Program-made: the position numbers and the translations under genes | From: an uncultured Solirubrobacterales bacterium | GTDB taxonomy: Bacteria; Actinomycetota; Thermoleophilia; Solirubrobacterales; 70-9 | NCBI GenBank assembly: GCA_903933815.1 | Contig: CAIZLN010000057.1 | Coordinates: 1 to 64,000, forward strand | DNA: 64,000 nucleotides | Direction: 5' to 3' | Part shown: positions 46,971 to 57,902 of the stretch, one piece after another | How positions within the stretch are numbered: the stretch's first letter is position 1 | Layout of the letters: each line of letters starts with the position of its first letter | The notes under the pieces: model-generated | Seen by the model: the letters and a program-made list of their open reading frames with translations, nothing else | What the model was told of the DNA's origin: nothing | The model's database searches: none

Positions 46971-48623
46971 TCAGTCCCGGACGAGTTTTTTGTACGTGAT
47001 GCGGTGAGGGCGGTCGGCCTCCGGGCCGAGCCGCCGTCGCCTGTCTTCTTCGTAGGCGTCGAGGTTGCCTTCAAACCAGACCACTTCCGAATCACCCTCG
47101 AAGGCCAGGATGTGAGTTGCGACCCGGTCGAGGAACCAGCGGTCGTGGGAGATGACCACGGCACATCCGGCGAAGCCAAGCAAAGCTTCTTCGAGGGCGC
47201 GGAGAGTGTCCACGTCGAGGTCGTTGGTCGGCTCGTCGAGCAGCAGCAGATTGCCGCCTGAGCGCAGCAGCTTGGCCAGGTGGACGCGGTTTCGCTCACC
47301 GCCCGACAGCACTCCGACCTTGCGCTGCTGGTCTGAGCCTTTGAAGTTGAACCCGCCGACATACGCGCGTGAATTCATCTGGCTGCCACCCACGTCGATG
47401 GTCTCGTCTCCGGAGGAGATCTCCTCCCAGACCGACTTCTCCGGGTCGAGCGTGTCCCGGGACTGGTCGACATAGGCCAGCTTGACCGTCTCGCCCAGTC
47501 GGAGGGTGCCGCTGTCGGTTTCTTCGTCGCCGACGATCATCCGGAAGAGGGTCGTCTTTCCGGCGCCGTTGGGCCCGATTACCCCGACGATCCCGGCCGG
47601 TGGAAGCTTGAAGGAAAGATCCTCGACCAACAGCCGGTCGCCGAACCCCTTTTTCACGTGGTCCGCCTCGATTACCACGCCTCCGAGCCGCGGACCGGCC
47701 GGGATATGGATCTGGACTGCATCGAGCTTTACGTTCTTGTCCTCCGCCAGCAACTCTTCGTAGCGCGCCAGCCGGGCCTTCGACTTCTTGCGGCGGCCCT
47801 TGGGGTTTTCTCGAACCCACTCGAGCTCGGCTGCGATGGTGCGTGAGCGAGCCGTTTCCTTGCGCTCCTCCTGTGTCAGGCGTTCCTGCTTTTGCTCAAG
47901 CCAGGAGGAGTAGTTGCCCTCAAAGGGAATGCCGCGGCCACGGTCGAGTTCAAGGATCCAGCCGGCGACATTGTCGAGGAAGTACCGGTCGTGGGTCACG
48001 GCGACGACGGTGCCCTTGTATTCCTCAAGGAAGCGTTCAAGCCAGGCGACCGAATCGGCGTCGAGATGGTTGGTCGGCTCGTCGAGCAGCAGCAGGTCGG
48101 GAGATCTGAGCAGGAGCCTGCAGAGCGCCACCCGGCGCCTCTCGCCACCGGAGAGCTTTGTCACATCGGCGTCGGCGGGCGGCAGCCGTAGCGCATCCAT
48201 CGCGTTGTCCAGCATTGTGTCGAGGTTCCAGGCATCGGCAGCGTCGATCTTCGCCTGCAGGCGGCCGAACTCCTCAGCAGTCTCGTCGGAGTAGTTGGCT
48301 GCCAGCTCGTTGAACCGGTCGAGCAGGTCCTTGGTTTCCCGGACGCCATCCTCGACGTTGCCGCGTACATCCTTGGTTTCATCGAGCTGAGGTTCCTGTT
48401 CCAGCATGCCGACGGTTGCGCCGTCGCGAAGCTGCGCCTCGCCACGGTACTCGTTGTCGGTCCCGGCCATGATTCTGAGCAGGGTGGACTTGCCAGCGCC
48501 GTTGTAGCCGAGGATGCCGATCTTGGCGCCGGGCAGGAAGTTGAGCGAGATGTCGACCAGCACTTCCTTGTTCGGCGGATGCGAACGGGACACTTTGTGC
48601 ATCGTGTAGATGAAGTCAGCCAT
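46971..48623 (-). CDS. ettA: Energy-dependent translational throttle protein EttA (ABC-F)
   Basis: Two ABC domains; [78 protein letters not shown]. Confidence 0.96.
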   Translation of the reverse strand: MADFIYTMHKVSRSHPPNKEVLVDISLNFLPGAKIGILGYNGAGKSTLLRIMAGTDNEYRGEAQLRDGATVGMLEQEPQLDETKDVRGNVEDGVRETKDLLDRFNELAANYSDETAEEFGRLQAKIDAADAWNLDTMLDNAMDALRLPPADADVTKLSGGERRRVALCRLLLRSPDLLLLDEPTNHLDADSVAWLERFLEEYKGTVVAVTHDRYFLDNVAGWILELDRGRGIPFEGNYSSWLEQKQERLTQEERKETARSRTIAAELEWVRENPKGRRKKSKARLARYEELLAEDKNVKLDAVQIHIPAGPRLGGVVIEADHVKKGFGDRLLVEDLSFKLPPAGIVGVIGPNGAGKTTLFRMIVGDEETDSGTLRLGETVKLAYVDQSRDTLDPEKSVWEEISSGDETIDVGGSQMNSRAYVGGFNFKGSDQQRKVGVLSGGERNRVHLAKLLRSGGNLLLLDEPTNDLDVDTLRALEEALLGFAGCAVVISHDRWFLDRVATHILAFEGDSEVVWFEGNLDAYEEDRRRRLGPEADRPHRITYKKLVRD

Positions 48624-48634
48624 GTCCGACCACC

Positions 48635-50206
48635 CTAGCTGTCGCCCGGATCCGCGTCTTCCGAGGCGTAGATGGCGAGCAACTCGGCTTCGCGGTCGTA
48701 CTTCGGGAAGTACTTCCAGACCAGAGCCATGCCGAGCAGGATTGCGACAACACCACCGAGATAGGCGAAGTCCTCACCCTTGATGAACGACTGCTTTGCG
48801 GCTTCGATGATCTCCTCGCTGTACTGCGGATACTGCTCTGCGGTATCTGCCGCGCTCGAGAACGAGCGCTCGAGCTCGGCCTCGACGTCGGAAGTTACCT
48901 TTTCCGAGTTCGGTGAGGAGGCGATCAGACGGCTGAACGAGGCCGCATAACCGGCCGTCAGAAAGGCGCCGAGGATCGACTGCATGATCGCTCCGCCAAG
49001 GTCGCGCTGGAGGTCGGCCGTCGCTGAGGCCATGCCGGCCCGCCGGACCGGGACTGACCCGGTGAGTGAATGAGAGGCCGGTGTGCCTGCCAGCCCGACT
49101 CCGACTCCGACCAGCGCGTAGGCCAGCCCCACGACCCAGAAAGTAGTGCTCTCTGTCCAGAAAAGCAGCATCACCATGAATCCCAGGAAGCAGAACAGGT
49201 AGCCGACCAGCAAGGTGAAGCGGGCCCCGCGGGAATCGACCAGCTTCGCTGAGAAAGGCGCGACCATGACCAGCACCAGTGCCGCCGGGAGAATGGCCAG
49301 CCCCGCCTGCCAGGTCGACCAGCCGAGTACGTTCTGCAGGTACTGCTGGCCGATGAACATCGCCGCCATCAACGTGCCGAAAACGATGATCCCGGCGAGT
49401 GCGGCAACCCAGAAGGTACTTCGCGCGGCGACTTTCAGGTCGTAAAGGGGATTGGATGCCCGCCGTTGTCGGATCACGAAGCCGACGGCGGCGGCGATTC
49501 CGATCAAGGCGATGCCGATCGCAGCAGTGCCGGCACCTGGAATGGTTGCGAAGTTGATCGCGAGGACGACACCGGCGATCATGACGATCGAGAGAATTCC
49601 GCCCAGGTTGTCGACCGGATCGCTTGCTTCGTCGACATTTGCGGGCACGTACCGAAGCGCCAGCACCAGAGCAAGTACGGCGAGCGGAAGGGTTATGAGG
49701 AATACGGACCCCCAGTCGAACTTCAGAAGCAGTGCCCCGGCCAGCAGGGGGCCGAGCGCTGCGGATGCCCCTCCGATGCCGGACCACAACGCGATCGATC
49801 TGGTCCTGCCCGGGCCTGACCAGAGTGCGGTGATCAGCGCCAGGGTGGTCGGGAAGGCCATGCCGGCAGCGATCCCTCCACCGACCCGCGCAAGGAAGAG
49901 CATGTCAGCAGAGGGAGCGAATGCCGCAAGCAGTGAAAAAGGAATCGCCAGCGCTGTTCCAAGCACCAGCATCTTCTTGCGGCCATAACGATCCCCCAGG
50001 GCGCCCAGATAGAGCACCGAGGTTGCGAGCCCGAGCGAGTAGCCGACTGCGACCAGGTTGAGCTGGGTCTGACTTGCGTCGAAGGCGGCGCCTATTTCCG
50101 GGAGGGCGACATTGGCGACCGAAAGGTTGAGGTTGGCCACGGTCGCGACCAGGATCAGTGTGCTGAGGACGGCGGCCGGCCGCTTTGGTGCTGCTCCGGT
50201 ACTCAT
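48635..50206 (-). CDS. MFS transporter (DHA2-like)
   Basis: Multiple TM helices; [21 protein letters not shown] motif. Confidence 0.93.
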   Translation of the reverse strand: MSTGAAPKRPAAVLSTLILVATVANLNLSVANVALPEIGAAFDASQTQLNLVAVGYSLGLATSVLYLGALGDRYGRKKMLVLGTALAIPFSLLAAFAPSADMLFLARVGGGIAAGMAFPTTLALITALWSGPGRTRSIALWSGIGGASAALGPLLAGALLLKFDWGSVFLITLPLAVLALVLALRYVPANVDEASDPVDNLGGILSIVMIAGVVLAINFATIPGAGTAAIGIALIGIAAAVGFVIRQRRASNPLYDLKVAARSTFWVAALAGIIVFGTLMAAMFIGQQYLQNVLGWSTWQAGLAILPAALVLVMVAPFSAKLVDSRGARFTLLVGYLFCFLGFMVMLLFWTESTTFWVVGLAYALVGVGVGLAGTPASHSLTGSVPVRRAGMASATADLQRDLGGAIMQSILGAFLTAGYAASFSRLIASSPNSEKVTSDVEAELERSFSSAADTAEQYPQYSEEIIEAAKQSFIKGEDFAYLGGVVAILLGMALVWKYFPKYDREAELLAIYASEDADPGDS

Positions 50207-50231
50207 GCCGGGAGGCTCGGGTACGTGGTGT

Positions 50232-51119
50232 TCACAGGGCGGCTATCCACTCGACAATCTTCGAGCCGATCAGGTCTCCCTGATCTTCCTGCAGGAAGTG
50301 TCCTGCGTTTTCGATAACGGTCAGCGGCTCGGCGGTGGGAAAGAGAGTCTGAACCTTGCGCCCTACCGGGTCCAGGGGCAGGGCCGGGTCCGAGTCAGCC
50401 CAGAGCAACAGGGCGGGCCGGGTGTCGGCCTTCAGGTAGTCGGCCGTGGCCTGACCGACGTCTGCGCCGGGCGCGTCCGGAGTGAGCGGAATGAGTGGCG
50501 GGAAGGTGCGTACGCCAGCCTTGGAGTCGACATTGGGAAAAGGAGCCGTGTAGGCGGCGAGGACTTCGTCACTCAGTTCTGTCGCGCAGCCCCCCCTGAT
50601 CGGCATCTCCACCCGCACGTCCCGGTAGGAAGCAATGAAGTCGCGAAAGTGGAGCCAGTTGTCGGTCATCTTCTGGCGGCCGTTGAAAATGCCGGTGTCC
50701 ATTGCGACCAGCCGGGAGAACCGTTCGGGTCGCTCGGTTGTCGCGGCCCTGAGGCCGATCGGGCCGCCCCAGTCCTGACAGACAAGGGTCGTGTCGGTGA
50801 GGTCGAGTTCGTCGATCAGGGAAACGACCGCATCGGTGTGGCGGTCGATCGTGTACCAGTCGTCGTCGACCGGCTTGTCCGAGCGGCCGAACCCCGGCAG
50901 GTCCGGGACCACACAGCGGTAGCCGGCTTCGAGCAGGGGCCCCATCACCTTGCGATAGAGGAAGCCCCAGGTCGGTTCCCCGTGCAGCATGAGTACCGGC
51001 GGACCATCGCCCTCGTCAACGTGGGCGAGCCGCATACCGTCCCACTCCCGGTACTTCGGCTCCCATGGGAATCCGGGAAGATTCCCAAAGCAGTCTTCCG
51101 GGGTTCTGAAGATTTCCAT
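50232..51119 (-). CDS. Haloalkane dehalogenase-like alpha/beta hydrolase
   Basis: MLHGEPTWGFLYRKVMGPLLEAGYRCVVPDLPGFGRSDKP; VCQDWGGPIGLR (Asp nucleophile); NAGHFLQED. Confidence 0.9.
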   Translation of the reverse strand: MEIFRTPEDCFGNLPGFPWEPKYREWDGMRLAHVDEGDGPPVLMLHGEPTWGFLYRKVMGPLLEAGYRCVVPDLPGFGRSDKPVDDDWYTIDRHTDAVVSLIDELDLTDTTLVCQDWGGPIGLRAATTERPERFSRLVAMDTGIFNGRQKMTDNWLHFRDFIASYRDVRVEMPIRGGCATELSDEVLAAYTAPFPNVDSKAGVRTFPPLIPLTPDAPGADVGQATADYLKADTRPALLLWADSDPALPLDPVGRKVQTLFPTAEPLTVIENAGHFLQEDQGDLIGSKIVEWIAAL

Positions 51120-51129
51120 CGGGGCCAGC

Positions 51130-51870
51130 CTACCCGCCTTTCGGCCCGGTCTCAGTCAGGTCACCAGATGCAGGAGCTTCAGTCGGGTCGCGAGTGAGGC
51201 AGTTGTAGAGCGCAGCCGGGCCGACCGCCGTAAGGGGGTTGACTGCGGCCGAAAAGATGAAGGTTCCGATCGCTGAACCAGCGACTCCTGTTCCGAAAGG
51301 AAGGGCGAGCAAAGCACTGATCATCGCAGCGAGGAAGATCATCATCGCGAGAAGCAGCAGGAAGAGAAAGACGCGCAGGCCGTTTCCACGCACCAGTTCG
51401 CGGCTGCGGGCCAGGCTTGCGAAAATTCCATGTTCCTCGACTACGGCAACCGGCGGGGCGACGATCCAAAGGATCAGGATGATGATTCCGGGCAGTATCA
51501 GCAGCAGAAGCCCTGCAGCGACTCCGGCCGCCACGATGAGGCTGACCCAGACCAGCTTCGCCAGCACCGGACTGAGCGCTCGCCAGAGGCCAGGCAGTCC
51601 CTTGTCCTCTGTTTTGGAGCAGAGCACAAGGATCACCATGCCGGCGTACACCACACCGATGAAAATCGAGGCCCCGAAGGCGACGGCCTGCCCGAACGGG
51701 CCGAGGCTCTGAGCGAGTGCCAGCAACGCCGAAGCAGACGCCAGCAGCAGGGTCAGCCGGATCAGGATCGAGCGGTTGGCCAGAGCTTCGACCCTCATCT
51801 CGGTCAACACACCGTCGAGAGATAAGGGCGGGGTGGGTAACACGGGACCCCACCTTACCGTTGCCAGCAC
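51130..51870 (-). CDS. Polytopic membrane protein (glycerophosphoryl diester phosphodiesterase-membrane-domain-like); start may be internal
   Basis: Several TM segments; PGIIILILWIVAPPVAVVEEHGIFASLARSRELVRGNGLRVF. Confidence 0.7.
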   Translation of the reverse strand: MLATVRWGPVLPTPPLSLDGVLTEMRVEALANRSILIRLTLLLASASALLALAQSLGPFGQAVAFGASIFIGVVYAGMVILVLCSKTEDKGLPGLWRALSPVLAKLVWVSLIVAAGVAAGLLLLILPGIIILILWIVAPPVAVVEEHGIFASLARSRELVRGNGLRVFLFLLLLAMMIFLAAMISALLALPFGTGVAGSAIGTFIFSAAVNPLTAVGPAALYNCLTRDPTEAPASGDLTETGPKGG

Positions 51871-51878
51871 CGGTCAGC

Positions 51879-52139
51879 TCAGGGGCAGGGGCGATCCGCG
51901 CGAGGATCCGGAATGAAACCGATGATCGACTCAAGCGATGCTTCCATTGCGGTCGGCCCGATCGCGTTGGATCCACTGAACGGTCTTTCAAAGGCGGCCA
52001 CCAGATACATGGAACTGAGTAGCAGCAGCGCGACCGGGAGTATGTAGATGAACTGACCGAAGGGTCGTTCACGGCCGGCGAGAATGGTCGCGTAGAGGCA
52101 GAGGATCAGTCCACCCAGGACCATGAACAGCCAGAACAT
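51879..52139 (-). CDS. Small membrane protein
   Basis: 86 aa with two hydrophobic segments; FLVMVLGGLILCLYATILAGRERPFGQFIYILPVALLLLSS-like. Confidence 0.5.
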   Translation of the reverse strand: MFWLFMVLGGLILCLYATILAGRERPFGQFIYILPVALLLLSSMYLVAAFERPFSGSNAIGPTAMEASLESIIGFIPDPRADRPCP

Positions 52140-52233
52140 GAATGGCAGGTTGTTGGTACTCGCCTGCAGCCGGGCGGCGCGGGTTTCGCTGAGCTCCCTG
52201 ACCCGGTCCAGCGAGCTGACAAGGGCAGCGGTG

Positions 52234-53415
52234 TCAGCGGGCGCTGCGAGTCAGGCGTACCGATCTGAGCGAGGATGTCCCGTTCGATGTAGTCATGCGG
52301 AAGGTCACCTGGTAGGCGGAGCGTCTGGCGCTGCGGGTGAGACTCAGGCGAAATGAGGCACGCTTCGATCTGCCGGGGGAGATCGTCCCCAGTTGCACGC
52401 ACCTGGTCCCGCGGACCGCCCTCCCGGGGGCCCTGGCACAGACACTGGTCCCGAGGGAAGCCGTTTGTCCCAGGTTTCTGACGGTGAGCCGATACACGCG
52501 GCCTGCACTCGCAGGCGACCCGAAACGCTGCGAAGCTACCGTCATGTTCAGTCTTGCCCTGGATGTCGGCTGGGGGGACTCGTCGACAAGGCGGCTTATG
52601 GTCAGTGAGCTCGGCCCGAGATCAAGCTCGTCGAGGCCTTCAAGCAGGGAACCGAGGTCAAGGCCTCCCAGCGCGCCTCCTCCGATCCCGGACAGCAGGC
52701 CCGGCAGCAGGCTGCGGACAGTTGTGCAGGCATCGATGAACCCCAGGATTTTCGTCTTGCCGGCAAAGGGTCCGAGCTGCGACCATTCCCCGGTCAACGC
52801 CCCCGGCCCGCTCAGGCCCCGCGTGAACCGTTGGCCCTGACCCAGAGAAGTCGACTCGGTCGTGAAGGTGACGTCCATTGGCGAGAATCCGCAGGTCAGG
52901 TTTCTGCCCAGCAAGCCGGTTATCGCGCTGAGTTCCGGCGGCAGCTCGACCCCCAGGCCCCCAAGAGAACCGAGAAGTTGCTGGATGTCGATCGAGACCC
53001 AGAGTCCCGCCTTTGTGGCTATTTCCATCTGGCCGGTCTGGCTGTCAAAGGTCCCGGTGGCGGCCTGTTCAATGCCCATGTAGCCCTGGATTTCAACCGG
53101 AAGCTCGATACCTGCGAGGGACTGGACGATTGTCGACACGTCCAGCACCGGCAGCTGGAACTTGCCCTTCGGGATTTTGATCCTGCCCTCATCGTCGATC
53201 GTGCCTTCAATCGAGGACGGCCCGCTCAACTCTTCGAGGTCGAGATCGCCGACCAGGCCGGTCTCGATGGCACTCCTGTCGAACTCGAGGGTGAAGGGTC
53301 TCTCTGCGGCGGCTGCCGGGCCCGCAAGAGATGCGGCAAGAACCAGAAGGAGGCCCACAAAAAAGCTCATCCTGAACAAGTTCTTCACGGTCAGTCTCTG
53401 GCTCCCGATAATCAA
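52234..53415 (-). CDS. Secreted protein of unknown function with C-terminal CARCAP-type beta domain
   Basis: Signal peptide; repeated Gly/Leu segment LLSGIGGGALGGLDLGSLLEGLDELDLG; RLTVRNLGQTASLGTSVCARAPGRAV. Confidence 0.7.
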   Translation of the reverse strand: MIIGSQRLTVKNLFRMSFFVGLLLVLAASLAGPAAAAERPFTLEFDRSAIETGLVGDLDLEELSGPSSIEGTIDDEGRIKIPKGKFQLPVLDVSTIVQSLAGIELPVEIQGYMGIEQAATGTFDSQTGQMEIATKAGLWVSIDIQQLLGSLGGLGVELPPELSAITGLLGRNLTCGFSPMDVTFTTESTSLGQGQRFTRGLSGPGALTGEWSQLGPFAGKTKILGFIDACTTVRSLLPGLLSGIGGGALGGLDLGSLLEGLDELDLGPSSLTISRLVDESPQPTSRARLNMTVASQRFGSPASAGRVYRLTVRNLGQTASLGTSVCARAPGRAVRGTRCVQLGTISPGRSKRASFRLSLTRSARRSAYQVTFRMTTSNGTSSLRSVRLTRSAR

Positions 53416-53562
53416 AGTCTCTCCCTTTGGTCAGACCCCTGCAGCCGCCATGGAAGGTGGCAATCTGATCCTTTCCTCCAAGCATAGCCGCCACGGGGCC
53501 GCTCTACCGGACGGAGTCATTCTTGCTCTAGCATTGGTTGCCTAAGCAACTGAAAGGTTCAA

Positions 53563-54495
53563 GTGTCGAAAGCACAGTTTCCAGATGAGACCGATGAAAG
53601 TGGCGCTTTCGTCCGGCAGCAGAGTGTGTTCCGCCAGAAAGTAAGTGCTGACGGCTCCTCTTCCTTTCCGGCAGAGTCCGGCCGGTACCACCTCTATGTA
53701 TCGCTGGCCTGCCCGTGGGCCTCGCGAGCGGTCATTTTTCGCAAGCTGAAGGGGCTCGAAGGTGCGATCGGCATGACGGTGGTTGATCCCGTCCGCGACG
53801 ATCGTGGCTGGCGGTTTACCGGTGACGACCCCGACCCGGTCAACGGCTTCGATTATCTGGCCGAGGCCTACGGGCTGAGCGATCCCGGGTTCAATGGTCG
53901 GGTCAGCGTGCCGCTGCTCTGGGATTGTGAGGAGAACACAGCAGTCAACAACGAAAGCTCCGAAGTGATCCGCATGCTGAACTCCGAGTTCAACGAGTGG
54001 GCCGGTGAACCGGGCCTCGACCTGTACCCCGAGGGTCTGCGTGACGAGATCGACCGGATCAACGAGCGCGTCTACGACAGCATCAACAACGGCGTATATC
54101 GCTGCGGCTTCGCTACGACCCAGTCTGCGTATGAGGAGGCCTTCGTCGAACTGTTTGGAGCCCTTGACTGGGCCGATGATCTTCTTGCCGTGCGCCGCTA
54201 TCTGGCGGGCGACCGGATCACCGAGGCCGACTGGAGGCTTTTCGTCACTCTGGTCCGTTTTGATGCCGTCTATGTCGGCCACTTCAAGTGCAACCAGAGG
54301 CGAATCGCCGACTACGAAAACCTGTCCGGCTACCTGCGCGAGCTCTACCAGTACCCCGGCATCCGCGAGACCGTCGACTTCGATCAAATCAAGCGTCACT
54401 ACTACGTCACCCACCCGGGAATCAACCCCACACAGGTCGTGCCGATGGGTCCGGTTCTCGACCTCGACTCGCCGCCCGGCCGCGACCACCTCTGA
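53563..54495 (+). CDS. Glutathionyl-hydroquinone reductase-like (Xi-class GST fold)
   Basis: LYVSLACPWASRAVIFRKLKGLE; VPLLWDCEENTAVNNESSEVIRML; FDAVYVGHFKCNQRRIADYENLSGYLRELYQYPGI. Confidence 0.92.
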   Translation: MSKAQFPDETDESGAFVRQQSVFRQKVSADGSSSFPAESGRYHLYVSLACPWASRAVIFRKLKGLEGAIGMTVVDPVRDDRGWRFTGDDPDPVNGFDYLAEAYGLSDPGFNGRVSVPLLWDCEENTAVNNESSEVIRMLNSEFNEWAGEPGLDLYPEGLRDEIDRINERVYDSINNGVYRCGFATTQSAYEEAFVELFGALDWADDLLAVRRYLAGDRITEADWRLFVTLVRFDAVYVGHFKCNQRRIADYENLSGYLRELYQYPGIRETVDFDQIKRHYYVTHPGINPTQVVPMGPVLDLDSPPGRDHL

Positions 54496-54550
54496 ACCGG
54501 AGCGGGTCGGCAGTCTGTAGTCAGGCCCGTCAACGGTAAGAATGGGACCG

Positions 54551-54907
54551 ATGGCAAGAAAGAAAAAGCGGACCCGGTCCAGTCCGAGGCTGAAGTCGCC
54601 GGTATCCACCTACGCCGACGCCGAGGGAAATGTGCTGGCCCTCCGCCAGGTGATCAGCCAGGGTTCAGTGGCGAAGGTCCGCGAAGAGATGGTCAACCAG
54701 GCCGCCAACGTGGAGGACATCTGGCAGCGTCGCACCGAGATTCTGTTCGAGCGGCTGGCGGTTTCCTGGGAAATCTCCGGGCTGCCGCTTGAAGATCAGA
54801 AGATGCTGCTCGGCCGCTACCGCATGGCCGATCCCGAGACAAAACAGTGGGTCCGGCAGACGATTGCGGAGCACGTACAGGAGTTCATCCCCGAACTGGA
54901 GTCCTGA
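54551..54907 (+). CDS. Conserved hypothetical protein
   Basis: ARKKKRTRSSPRLKSPVSTYADAEGNVLALRQVISQGSVAKVREEM...; compact ORF with coding-like composition. Confidence 0.6.
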   Translation: MARKKKRTRSSPRLKSPVSTYADAEGNVLALRQVISQGSVAKVREEMVNQAANVEDIWQRRTEILFERLAVSWEISGLPLEDQKMLLGRYRMADPETKQWVRQTIAEHVQEFIPELES

Positions 54908-54990
54908 GAAGGTCTTCGCTGGAGCCGGAAACGGCTTCCCGATCTGACAACGGGGCGGCGGGTTGCGCCGATACCCCCTCAGCCGTCACC

Positions 54991-56127
54991 ATGTCTGCCG
55001 TGGGCGTGCTGGACGACATACTCGTAGCCGACTTCAGTCGTGTGCTGGCGGGGCCGCTGGCGGCGATGAACCTCGGTGACCTCGGCGCCGAGGTGGTCAA
55101 GGTAGAGCCGCCAGGAGGTGACGAAACCAGATCGTGGATGCCTCCGGTTGACCAACTCGGACGTTCGACCTATTTCCTCTCGGTCAACCGCAACAAGACT
55201 TCGATCGTGCTTGATCTCAAGGAGGAGGCCGACCTTGACGTTGCCCGTAGCCTGGTGCGAGAGGCCGACGTCGTCGTGGAGAACTTCCGGCCAAACACGA
55301 TGGAAAAGTTTGGCCTTGACTACCGGACGGTTTCGAAAGGTAATCCCGGAGTGGTCTACTGCTCGATCTCCGGGTTCGGAGAGGGAGAGGGTGCGACGCT
55401 GCCAGGGTACGACCCGTTGGTGGAAGCCGTCAGTGGCCTGATGTCCGTAACCGGTCCGGCCAGCGGAGAGGCGAGCAAGGTCGGTGTGGCGGTCGTCGAT
55501 GTGCTGGCCGGGATGAACGCGGTGACGGGAATTCTTGCCGCACTGCTCAGGAGGAATGAGACCGGCCTGGGACAGCGGGTTGAGATCAACCTGCTTTCAA
55601 CCGCTCTGGCCGGTCTGGCCAATCAGTCCGGGTCGTTCCTTGCGACCGGTGTTTCCCCGACCCGCCACGGCAACGCTCACCCGAGCATTGAACCGTTCGG
55701 AACCTTTCGGGCCTCGGACGGACCATTGATGATCTGTGCGGGTAACGAACAGCAGTTCCGCAGCCTTGCCGGGGCCCTCGGACTTCCGGGCCTCCCTGAT
55801 GAAGAGAGGTTCTCTTCGAATCCGGCGAGAGTTGAACACAGGGACGCTTTGCGCTCCTTGATCGAGGAACGGCTTTCTGGCCAGTCTGTTCAGGAGTGGT
55901 CAGCGATCTTCACCCGGACCGGGGTTCCGGCCGGGCCGGTGAATGATGTCGGAGGAGGCTTCGCCATGGCCGAGGATCTGGGACTCAAGCCGGTGGATGA
56001 GTTCGATTCCGTCAGGACAGTCGCCTCCCCGATCGGCCTTTCGGCGTCTCCGGCCTCAACCCGGCTGCCTCCTCCCGATCTCGATGAGCACGGTTCACAG
56101 ATCCGGGAGCGTTTTTCCAGCGGCTGA
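54991..56127 (+). CDS. CaiB/BaiF-type class III CoA transferase
   Basis: VADFSRVLAGPLAAMNLGDLGAEVVKVEPPGGDETR; NRNKTSIVLDLK; RHGNAHPSIEPFGTFRASDGPLMICAGNEQQF. Confidence 0.95.
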   Translation: MSAVGVLDDILVADFSRVLAGPLAAMNLGDLGAEVVKVEPPGGDETRSWMPPVDQLGRSTYFLSVNRNKTSIVLDLKEEADLDVARSLVREADVVVENFRPNTMEKFGLDYRTVSKGNPGVVYCSISGFGEGEGATLPGYDPLVEAVSGLMSVTGPASGEASKVGVAVVDVLAGMNAVTGILAALLRRNETGLGQRVEINLLSTALAGLANQSGSFLATGVSPTRHGNAHPSIEPFGTFRASDGPLMICAGNEQQFRSLAGALGLPGLPDEERFSSNPARVEHRDALRSLIEERLSGQSVQEWSAIFTRTGVPAGPVNDVGGGFAMAEDLGLKPVDEFDSVRTVASPIGLSASPASTRLPPPDLDEHGSQIRERFSSG

Positions 56128-56310
56128 AAGTCAGCCCTTGATTTACGGGAAGGGCTCTGATGCCCTCGCGACACTGAGCACCGCGAGGACGGTCTTTGTC
56201 CCTGTCACAGCCCGCCCCCGCCAAAGTGCTGCCGGGCCGCCACCGGGGAAATCATGTTCCCCCGTGCTGCGGTTCGACGCGGGCGACCGCAAGGGTGCCA
56301 AACTTGGATC

Positions 56311-57300
56311 GTGGATCTGAATGCACTCGACACCTACCTGAGCGAGCACGACTTGCCCTCCTGGCGCACCGACCAGGTCTGGGAGTGGCTGGCCCGGGGC
56401 GCTGGATCCTTTGACGAGATGAGCAACCTTCCAGCCGGTCTTCGGGCCGAGCTGGCCGCAAGACTCCCGATCTCGACACTGGAGGTGGATGCTTCGGCGA
56501 AGTCGGTCGACGGCACCGAGAAGGCCCTTTTTCTGACCGGCGACCGTCGTCCGGTCGAGGCGGTGCTGATGCGCTACCGGGACGGCCGGCGATCGCTCTG
56601 CCTCTCGAGCCAGTCCGGCTGCCCGCTGACCTGCACCTTCTGTGCCACTGGCACGATGAAGTTCGGCCGCAATCTCACCGAGTCCGAGATTCTCGATCAG
56701 GCGCTTCACTTCCGTCGGATCGAACCCGTAAACCATGCCGTCTTCATGGGAATGGGCGAGCCGATGATGAACCTTGACAACGTGCTCGCCGTCTGCGAGC
56801 GGCTGCCCGGGATCGGGATAGCCAACTCCCACACGACGATCTCGACCGTCGGCTGGCTGCCGGGTATCCAGCGGGTGATCACAGAGGGGCCCGCCGTGCG
56901 GCTCGCTCTCTCGCTTCATGCCCCGAACGACGAACTGCGATCAAAGATCATGCCGGTCAACGAGCGCTACCCGATCGCCGACGTGGTCGGTGCCTGCCGT
57001 GAGTGGCGCCAGGTGCGCAAGCGCAAGGTTTTCATCGAGTACCTGATGCTGGACGGGGTAAACGACAGCCGTGAGCTGGCCCACGAACTGGCCGACCTGC
57101 TGCTGCCGAAGAACGACTTCAAGGTGAACCTGATCCCGTACAACCCGAGCGGGAACGAGTACCAGGGCTCCTCACGGGAGGCGATCGAGCGGTTCAGGAG
57201 CACCTTGATGAACCGGGGTATCCACGCCACCGTGCGGCTCACCCGTGGCCGCGACATCGACGCCGCCTGCGGCCAGCTGGCAGCCAGAGCGGCCGCCTGA
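56311..57300 (+). CDS. rlmN: 23S rRNA (adenine2503-C2)-methyltransferase
   Basis: SQSGCPLTCTFCATGTMKFGRNLTESEILDQ radical-SAM CxxxCxxC; FMGMGEPMMNLDNVL; GTG start. Confidence 0.95.
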   Translation: MDLNALDTYLSEHDLPSWRTDQVWEWLARGAGSFDEMSNLPAGLRAELAARLPISTLEVDASAKSVDGTEKALFLTGDRRPVEAVLMRYRDGRRSLCLSSQSGCPLTCTFCATGTMKFGRNLTESEILDQALHFRRIEPVNHAVFMGMGEPMMNLDNVLAVCERLPGIGIANSHTTISTVGWLPGIQRVITEGPAVRLALSLHAPNDELRSKIMPVNERYPIADVVGACREWRQVRKRKVFIEYLMLDGVNDSRELAHELADLLLPKNDFKVNLIPYNPSGNEYQGSSREAIERFRSTLMNRGIHATVRLTRGRDIDAACGQLAARAAA

Positions 57301-57353
57301 CTACCGCTCATCGCTCCGGCCCGGTCCGACGGTAGACCGCCTGGCCTCGATAT

Positions 57354-57863
57354 CTAGCTGGCGGTGGCCCGGGAGAGTGCGTCAAGATCGCGCTGGCGCT
57401 GGAGGGACTCCTCGATCACTTCGAGTGCCGCCTCCTTCGGGTACCAGCCATCGACATCGACGTGCTTTCCTTCGGGCTGCTTGTAGACGGAGAAAAAGTG
57501 GGAGATCTCGTCACGCAGCTGTTCGGGCAGCATGTCCAGCGATGCGACCCAGCTCCAGTTGGGGTCCTCGGCCGGCACGCACAGAACCTTGTCGTCGATC
57601 TGGCCTTCGTCCTTCATTCTGAAGATCCCGATCGGGGTGGCGGGGATGATGCAGCCCGGGAAAGTCGGCTCGGAGACGCAGACCATGGCATCGAGTGGAT
57701 CTCCGTCGGCCCCCATTGTGTTAGGCACAAAGCCGTAATCCACCGGGTAAACCATCGAAGAGAAGAGAAAACGGTCAAGCTTGATCCCCCCGAGTTCGGG
57801 ATCGTATTCGTACTTGTTGCGGCTCCCCTTGGGAACTTCGACAACGATATTGAGGTCACTCAA
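57354..57863 (-). CDS. ppa: Inorganic pyrophosphatase
   Basis: VEVPKGSRNKYEYDPELGGIKLDRFLFSSMVYPVDYGFVPNTMGADGDPLDAMV. Confidence 0.97.
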   Translation of the reverse strand: MSDLNIVVEVPKGSRNKYEYDPELGGIKLDRFLFSSMVYPVDYGFVPNTMGADGDPLDAMVCVSEPTFPGCIIPATPIGIFRMKDEGQIDDKVLCVPAEDPNWSWVASLDMLPEQLRDEISHFFSVYKQPEGKHVDVDGWYPKEAALEVIEESLQRQRDLDALSRATAS

Positions 57864-57902
57864 AGTTGTTTTTCCTGCCCTGTAGTTTGAATTTTCGGCC
57901 CC

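Noticed and set aside
56143-56919. 258-aa minus-strand ORF over rlmN
   Set aside because: Antisense to an obvious radical-SAM gene; no family resemblance.
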